DNA from: an uncultured Chloroflexota bacterium | Lineage (GTDB): Bacteria; Chloroflexota; Chloroflexia; Chloroflexales; Roseiflexaceae | DNA length: 9,647 bases | Assembly: GCA_903871975.1 (NCBI GenBank) | Contig: CAIQIY010000295.1 | Coordinates: 1-9,647, forward strand | Reading direction: 5' to 3' | Shown: piece by piece, positions 5,864 through 9,647 of the stretch | Layout: every line of letters starts with the position of its first letter | Numbering within the stretch: position 1 is the first letter of the stretch | Position numbers and translations under genes: made by a program | Notes under the pieces: model-generated | What the model was told of the DNA's origin: nothing | Seen by the model: the letters and a program-made list of their open reading frames with translations, nothing else | The model's database searches: none

Positions 5864-6865
5864 ATGGCCCGGGTTGCGATCCACGGATTCGGTCGTATCG
5901 GCCGTTCGGCGCTGCGTGCCGCATTGCGCCACAATTTGTTCACTCCGGTATCAATCTCCGACATTCGCGACATTCCGACCTTTGCCGCGTTGTTCGAGGT
6001 CGACTCGAACTACGGCCGCTGGCACGAGCCGGTCGTCGCCGGCAGTGATCGGTTCATCATCGGCGGCCGCGACATTCCCTACATCAACGCGATGCAGCAG
6101 CTGCCCGACTGGGGTGCACTGGGCGTCGACCTGGTGATCGACTGCACGGGCCGCGCGGTGACCCGCGAGGGTGCCCAGCCGCACCTCGATCGGGGCGCGC
6201 GTCGCGTGCTGGTGAGTGCGCCGAGCAAGACGGCGAAGGATGCCGACGTCGTGTTGCTGGCCGGCATCAATCTCGACAGCTTTGATCCGGCCGCGCACCG
6301 CATCGTCAGCATGGCCAGCTGCACCACCAATGCCCTGGCACCGGTCGTCAAGGTCGTCCTCGAGAACTTTGGCATCAAGCATGGGCTGTTCTCGACGGTG
6401 CACGCCTACACCAACACCCAGGCGCTCACCGACCAGCCGATGCGCGATCGCCGCGACTCGTGGGCCGCGGGCGAGAACATCATCCCGGCGGCGTCGGGCG
6501 CAGCGCGGGCGTTGCAGTTCATCTGGAAGGATCTGAAGATCACCGGCAAGGCGTACCGCGTGCCGGTGCGCACTGGCAGCATCGCCGAGCTCAACCTGGT
6601 CACCGAGCGTTCGGTGACTGCCGCCGAGGTGAACGACGCCTTCCGCAAGGCGGCCGCCGAGGCACCGCTGGCGGGCGTGATGGGTGTGCTGGAAGACGAG
6701 TGGGCCTCGTCGCGCATCGTCGGCGACAGCCGCTCGTCGATCGTCGACCTGCCGCTGACGCAGGTGCAGGACGGAACGTTCGTGTCGGTCGCGGCCTGGT
6801 ACGACAACGAGGCCGGGTATGCGACGCGGCTGGCGGAAGTTGCCGCACGCATCGCTGCCGAATGA
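5864..6865 (+). CDS. gap: Glyceraldehyde-3-phosphate dehydrogenase
   Basis: A 333-residue enzyme of normal length for tetrameric GAPDH. It oxidises glyceraldehyde 3-phosphate to 1,3-bisphosphoglycerate with NAD(P) in glycolysis, or the reverse in gluconeogenesis or carbon fixation. It starts MARVAIHGFGRIGRSALRA with the Rossmann GFGRIG at 8-13. The catalytic cysteine is Cys153 in SMASCTTNALAPV and its partner His180 is in STVHAYTN. NIIPAASGAARAL (205-217), RVPVRTGS (232-239), GDSRSSIVD (287-295) and AWYDNEAGYATRL (311-323) are the expected C-terminal blocks. Asp33 in SISDIRD sits near the position that favours NAD over NADP, but the preceding residue is Ser where Asn is usual, so cofactor preference is open. 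It has its own promoter at the end of rex, a 100-base leader and a strong ribosome binding site, and may be co-transcribed with the glycosyltransferase 54 bp downstream. Confidence 0.97.
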   Translation: MARVAIHGFGRIGRSALRAALRHNLFTPVSISDIRDIPTFAALFEVDSNYGRWHEPVVAGSDRFIIGGRDIPYINAMQQLPDWGALGVDLVIDCTGRAVTREGAQPHLDRGARRVLVSAPSKTAKDADVVLLAGINLDSFDPAAHRIVSMASCTTNALAPVVKVVLENFGIKHGLFSTVHAYTNTQALTDQPMRDRRDSWAAGENIIPAASGAARALQFIWKDLKITGKAYRVPVRTGSIAELNLVTERSVTAAEVNDAFRKAAAEAPLAGVMGVLEDEWASSRIVGDSRSSIVDLPLTQVQDGTFVSVAAWYDNEAGYATRLAEVAARIAAE

Positions 6866-6872
6866 TCATCGT

Positions 6873-6902
6873 GGGCGGGCGATGCACCGGCGCCGCCCGC
6901 CC
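6873..6902 (+). repeat. GC-rich hairpin between gap and the glycosyltransferase gene
   Basis: GGGCGGGCG (6873-6881) pairs perfectly with CGCCCGCCC (6894-6902) around a 12-base loop. It starts 7 bases after the gap stop and ends 6 bases before the GAGG ribosome binding site of the next gene. There is no T-run after it, so it is not a standard intrinsic terminator. It could stabilise or partly end the abundant gap mRNA and so lower expression of the downstream gene. Confidence 0.6.
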
Positions 6903-6919
6903 CCAGTCGAGGCGCGCTG

Positions 6920-8095
6920 ATGTCTGACGAGGCGCTCCGCTGGGGCGTGGCCGCCCTGGTTGGTGCGCTGCTGGTGTTGCGGCTGCGTGACACGTGGCGC
7001 ATGCTGCGCGAGCCGCGTTTCGCCGAGCTGGCGCGGTCGGCGCCGGTGTCGGTGTCGGTGATCATCCCCGCGCGCGACGAGGCCCGGCGCATCGGCCCGG
7101 GGATCGCGGCATTGCTGCGGCAACGTGTCGCGCCACTCGAGGTGTTGGTCGTCGACGACCACTCGCGCGATGCCACCGCGCAGGTGGTGCGTACCGTGGC
7201 GAACGGCGACCCGCTGGTGCAGCTGGTGACGGGGCAGCCGTTGCCCGGCGATTGGCTCGGCAAGTCGTGGGCCTGCCAGCAGGGGGCACAGCTGGCACGC
7301 GGCGAGTGGCTGATCTTCCTCGATGCCGACGTCGTGGTGGCTCCCGGGTTCTGTGACAGCATCATCGCCCATGCGCAGTCGCGACGCGCCGACCTGCTGT
7401 CGGCCCTGCCGCTGGTCGAGGCGCACACCGCCATCGAGCGGCTGGTGTTGCCGGCGTTCACCCTGCTGCTCACCACGATCTACCCGTTCGCGTGGGTGAG
7501 CGATCCGCGCCGAAACACGGCCTTCGCCATCGGCCAGTGTCTGGTCGTGCGCCGCAGCACCTACGAGCGTCTCGGCGGGCACGCGGCCGTGCGGCAATCC
7601 ATCCTCGAAGACATGGAACTGGCGTCGCATTTCAAACAGAGCGGCGCGCGGGTTGTGGTCGCGGGCGCTGCCGACCTGCTGCGCGTCAGGATGTATGACT
7701 CGTGGCCCAGCATCGCCGAGGGGCTGCGCAAGCACGCCCGCGCCGGCCTGCGCCATGGTGGCCGACGGGCAGCGTTCGTCGGTGTGCGCCTGCTCATCGA
7801 AGCCATGCTGCCCGGTACGCTGCTGGCTGTCGGCCTGGCATATCAGGTCGATGCGCTGATCGGGCTGGCGCTCGGTAGCTTCGTCGCCGGCAGCATCGCC
7901 AATGGCCTGATCGTGAGGCAGCGTCATCGGCTCCACCCCGCCTGGGGCGCGCTGATCGGCCCCGGCCTGCTGGTCTACTTCGCCCTCGCCGGCTCTGCGG
8001 TCGTCCATCTCGCGCGGCATGGCAGCATCGCCTGGCGTGGCCGTCAGGTGCGCAGCGCGCCCGATGCGTCTGATGCGCCGCCGGGCGACGTATAA
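6920..8095 (+). CDS. Membrane-anchored family 2 glycosyltransferase (CrtQ/CruC-like)
   Basis: A 391-residue GT2 enzyme that should transfer a sugar from a nucleotide donor to a membrane-bound acceptor. There is one hydrophobic N-terminal segment (7-22), then a GT-A domain: SVSVIIPARDEARRIG (44-59), the donor-binding VVDDHSRDAT (77-86), the metal-binding DAD at 135-137 and the acceptor-side ED at 230-231. Three further hydrophobic segments follow (about 289-307, 310-330 and 343-364). The block LPGDWLGKSWACQQGA (108-123) and the ending SIAWRGRQV (369-377) resemble glycosyltransferases that act on carotenoids or hopanoids (CrtQ, CruC, HpnI types). I could not tell these apart, so no symbol is given. 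ATG start with GAGG 7 bases upstream. It lies 54 bp after gap, probably partly co-transcribed. Its stop TAA lies within the TATAAT box of the next gene. Confidence 0.88.
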   Translation: MSDEALRWGVAALVGALLVLRLRDTWRMLREPRFAELARSAPVSVSVIIPARDEARRIGPGIAALLRQRVAPLEVLVVDDHSRDATAQVVRTVANGDPLVQLVTGQPLPGDWLGKSWACQQGAQLARGEWLIFLDADVVVAPGFCDSIIAHAQSRRADLLSALPLVEAHTAIERLVLPAFTLLLTTIYPFAWVSDPRRNTAFAIGQCLVVRRSTYERLGGHAAVRQSILEDMELASHFKQSGARVVVAGAADLLRVRMYDSWPSIAEGLRKHARAGLRHGGRRAAFVGVRLLIEAMLPGTLLAVGLAYQVDALIGLALGSFVAGSIANGLIVRQRHRLHPAWGALIGPGLLVYFALAGSAVVHLARHGSIAWRGRQVRSAPDASDAPPGDV

Positions 8096-8096
8096 T
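8091..8096 (+). promoter_or_regulatory. -10 box of the CBS-domain gene, overlapping the glycosyltransferase stop
   Basis: A perfect TATAAT at 8091-8096 contains the TAA stop (8093-8095) of the glycosyltransferase. No good -35 is seen 16-18 bases upstream. Transcription would begin near 8103, leaving a leader of about 53 bases before the CBS start. The context ACGTATAATGGTGCA is typical of a real -10 in a GC-rich genome, but without a -35 the call is moderate. Confidence 0.55.
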
Positions 8097-8107
8097 GGTG
8101 CAGGTCA

Positions 8108-8122
8108 GGGCGCGGCGCGCCC
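8108..8122 (+). repeat. Perfect inverted repeat at the start of the CBS transcript
   Basis: GGGCGC-GGC-GCGCCC is a perfect 6-bp inverted repeat with a 3-base centre, a few bases after the predicted transcript start of the CBS gene. It could be a stabilising 5' hairpin or a protein binding site. It lies well before the ribosome binding site, so it should not block translation. Confidence 0.45.
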
Positions 8123-8146
8123 GGCAAGCATCACGTGCGGCAGAAA

Positions 8147-8151
8147 GGGAG
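8147..8151 (+). promoter_or_regulatory. Ribosome binding site fixing the CBS gene start
   Basis: GGGAG within AAAGGGAG lies four bases before the ATG at 8156-8158. It favours this ATG over an in-frame GTG at 8135, which overlaps the leader. Confidence 0.6.
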
Positions 8152-8155
8152 TTTC

Positions 8156-8593
8156 ATGACACGCATCTACGTCGGCGACATCATGCATCAGGGCACCGTC
8201 AGCGTGCCAGCCGAGACCAGCGTCGCCGAGGCGATCGCATTGATGCAGCAACACCGCATCCACGCCATCGTGGTGGTCGATGGCCCGGGCTACCTGGCGG
8301 GGATCATCTCGCAGACCGACTGCCTGCGCGCGTGGAGCGCCGGCTCGGAATACCACGAAGTCATGCGCGGCCCGGTGGGTGCCGTCATGACGCGCAGCGT
8401 CGTGACCTGTATGCCCGACATGGAGCTTGAGCGCGCCATCCGGCTGATCAACCGCAACCAGATCCATCGGCTGGTCGTCGTCGAGGAGCGCAATGACGGG
8501 CGATTCTGGCCAGTGGGTGTGCTCTCGATGAGCGACATCATGCGCGCCATCGAAGCCGGCCAGATCGGCCGTGAGGTCATCAGCGACGCATGA
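8156..8593 (+). CDS. Stand-alone CBS-domain pair protein
   Basis: A 145-residue cytoplasmic protein made only of two CBS motifs, which together form one Bateman module that binds adenine nucleotides such as AMP, ATP or NAD, or S-adenosylmethionine. CBS1 runs from VGDIMHQGTVSVPAETSVAEAIALM (6-30) through GIISQTDCLRAW (49-60). CBS2 runs from GAVMTRSVVTCMPDMELERAIRLI (75-98) through GVLSMSDIMRAI (121-132). The S/T-x-x-D ends of each motif (SQTD and SMSD), where ribose and phosphate are usually held, are present. No effector domain is attached, so it presumably senses energy or redox state and acts on a partner that I cannot name. It has its own -10 at the end of the glycosyltransferase and ends at a strong hairpin. 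Confidence 0.9.
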   Translation: MTRIYVGDIMHQGTVSVPAETSVAEAIALMQQHRIHAIVVVDGPGYLAGIISQTDCLRAWSAGSEYHEVMRGPVGAVMTRSVVTCMPDMELERAIRLINRNQIHRLVVVEERNDGRFWPVGVLSMSDIMRAIEAGQIGREVISDA

Positions 8594-8595
8594 TC

Positions 8596-8630
8596 GGCGG
8601 GGCGGTGGCCGCCACAGGCCACCGCCCGCC
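8596..8630. terminator. Hairpin between convergent genes, likely bidirectional terminator
   Basis: Arms at 8596-8610 and 8617-8630 form a 14-bp stem of almost only G and C, with one bulged G and a 6-base loop (GCCACA). It fills the whole 40-bp gap between the CBS gene stop and the stop of the leftward E2 gene. There is no T-run on either strand, so ending would rely on the stem or on Rho. Confidence 0.65.
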
Positions 8631-8633
8631 GCG

Positions 8634-9647
8634 TCAGTCGACCAGCAGATCGAGTGGTTGCTCGAGCGACCGCCGTACCTCGCCGAGGAAGCGTGCCGCC
8701 TCGGCGCCGTCGGTGATGCGGTGGTCAGCCGACAGCGTGATGTTCATCAGCTGCTTGGCGATGACCTCGTCGCTGTCGTCGCGGAAGGCCGGCACGCGCC
8801 GCACGGCGCCGACTGCCAGAATGGCCGCCTGGGGCACCGTGATGATGGCGACGAATTCGCTGACTCCGTACATCCCCAGGTTGCTTACGGTGAAGGTGCC
8901 ACCCTGCAGATCGGCGGCGCCGAGCTTGCCGTCGCGCGCCAGCGCGACCAGGCGCTTGCTCTCGCGCGAGATCGCACCGAGCGAGCGTGACTGGCATCCG
9001 GTGATCACCGGCGCGACCAGCCCGGCGTCGAGCGCGACCGCGATCGAGACGTTGATGTCGCGATGCAGCTGGATCCCGGCCTCGCTGTACGACGCATTCA
9101 ACATCGGAAAGCCTTGCAGTGCGCGCGCCGCCGCTTTCACGATCATGTCGTTGACGCCGATCTGCGCTTCGCGTGGCCGGCCGGCGTTGATGCTGCCACG
9201 CAACGCCAGACATGCACCCATGTCGACTTCCATGGTCAACATGAAGTGCGGCGCCTGCTGCCAGCTCTGCGAGGTGACCCGCGCGATGGTTCGCCGCATG
9301 CTCGTCAGCGCTACGACGTCGCCATGCCCGGCGGGTGGCGCAGCCACCACCGGCGGTGCCGCGACGACCACGGGCGGTGCAGCCACTACCGGTGGTGCCG
9401 CGACGACCACGGGCGATGCAGCCACTACCGGCGGGGCAGCCACCACCGGCGGCGGTGTGGCGGCAGGCTGTGACGTCAGCGCCTGCTCGACGTCGGCGCG
9501 CACGATTCGGCCGAGCGGGCCGGTACCAGCGATGCCGGACAGCGGCAGGCCATGCTCGCGCGCGATACGACGCGCCAGCGGCGATGCGCGCACCTCGCGA
9601 TCATCGACGGCAGGCGGAGGCACCGCGGCGACCGACGCGCCCGCCGC
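8634..9647 (-). CDS. Dihydrolipoamide acyltransferase (E2) of a 2-oxo acid dehydrogenase complex, C-terminal part
   Basis: The E2 core carries an acyl group from E1 on its lipoyl arm to coenzyme A. The frame is open to the right edge, giving 337 codons before the stop; the N-terminal lipoyl domain must lie outside. Counting from the GTG codon at 9621-9623: the peripheral-subunit-binding domain is 11-48 (VRASPLARRIAREHG, then IAGTGPLGRIVRADVE), a Pro-Val-Ala linker follows to about 101, and the acetyltransferase domain is 102-329. That domain ends in the active-site motif SADHRITDGAEAARFL with His301 and Asp305 and has the usual FTVSNLGMYGV strand. That GTG is an ordinary Val codon in an Ala/Pro linker, not a start. 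The overall look is of pyruvate dehydrogenase E2, but acyl specificity cannot be proved from this part. The gene is convergent with the CBS gene. Confidence 0.93.
   Translation of the reverse strand, partial: AAGASVAAVPPPAVDDREVRASPLARRIAREHGLPLSGIAGTGPLGRIVRADVEQALTSQPAATPPPVVAAPPVVAASPVVVAAPPVVAAPPVVVAAPPVVAAPPAGHGDVVALTSMRRTIARVTSQSWQQAPHFMLTMEVDMGACLALRGSINAGRPREAQIGVNDMIVKAAARALQGFPMLNASYSEAGIQLHRDINVSIAVALDAGLVAPVITGCQSRSLGAISRESKRLVALARDGKLGAADLQGGTFTVSNLGMYGVSEFVAIITVPQAAILAVGAVRRVPAFRDDSDEVIAKQLMNITLSADHRITDGAEAARFLGEVRRSLEQPLDLLVD
9340..9456 (-). repeat. Three-unit 39-bp tandem repeat encoding the E2 linker
   Basis: Three adjoining 39-base units, at 9340-9378, 9379-9417 and 9418-9456, each start GCAGCCAC on the plus strand. 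The first two differ at only a few positions; the third is more diverged. Each unit encodes 13 residues of the type PPVVVAAPPVVAA, so unit number can change without a frameshift. Alanine/proline linkers are normal in E2 proteins, where they act as flexible arms. Confidence 0.8.

Noticed and set aside
5930..5943. CACAATTTGTTCAC in the gap coding region as a Rex site
   Set aside because: It contains Rex-like pieces but is not an inverted repeat with the correct spacing, and it lies well inside the gene.
9621..9623. GTG as the start codon of the E2 gene
   Set aside because: The frame stays open to the window edge with Ala-rich linker codons, there is no ribosome binding site, and an E2 needs a lipoyl domain before the subunit-binding domain.
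1..9647. tRNA, rRNA, insertion sequence, CRISPR array, prophage or defence genes
   Set aside because: No cloverleaf, transposase, terminal repeats with target duplication, regularly spaced repeats or phage/defence motifs were seen. Every large open frame is a metabolic, repair, regulatory or unknown chromosomal gene, or an antisense shadow.

Overview
This is a gene-dense, GC-rich bacterial window with no mobile element, RNA gene or CRISPR array that I can see. Gene content suggests a member of the Chloroflexota: a Rex redox repressor next to glyceraldehyde-3-phosphate dehydrogenase, an AcuC-type deacetylase joined to histidine genes, a short MutY, a CrtQ/CruC-like glycosyltransferase and a stand-alone CBS-pair protein, with TATAAT-type -10 boxes standing out from the GC-rich background. 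The taxonomic guess is inference; an actinobacterial or other high-GC origin is not excluded.

Left block (1-4751, all minus strand). In transcription order: mutY (adenine glycosylase of the short type without a MutT-like domain), a 142-bp gap with an extended -10 promoter, then a tight run of histone-deacetylase-family protein, hisH, hisA, an unrecognised 370-residue coiled-coil protein, and the first 26 codons of hisF, which leaves the window at its left edge. HisH and HisF form imidazole glycerol phosphate synthase and HisA makes their substrate, so this is a partial histidine operon with two extra genes built in.

Middle block (4752-8593, plus strand). A 343-bp divergent intergenic region separates mutY from rex and carries candidate promoters for both. 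Rex is followed by gap, which has its own -35/-10 promoter beginning at the rex stop codon. Inverted repeats with 6-4-6 geometry lie on both the rex -10 and the gap -35/spacer, suggesting redox or other regulation of glycolytic NADH production. After gap come a GC-rich hairpin, a membrane-anchored GT2 glycosyltransferase, and a small two-CBS-domain protein whose TATAAT box overlaps the glycosyltransferase stop codon.

Right block (8594-9647). A strong hairpin separates the CBS gene from a convergent minus-strand gene for the E2 acyltransferase of a 2-oxo acid dehydrogenase complex. It is open at the right edge, so the lipoyl domain lies outside. Its second interdomain linker is encoded by a three-unit 39-bp tandem repeat.

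Most genes are housekeeping. The least explained items are the coiled-coil gene inside the histidine operon, the apparently leaderless deacetylase gene, and the inverted repeats at the rex, gap and CBS promoters.
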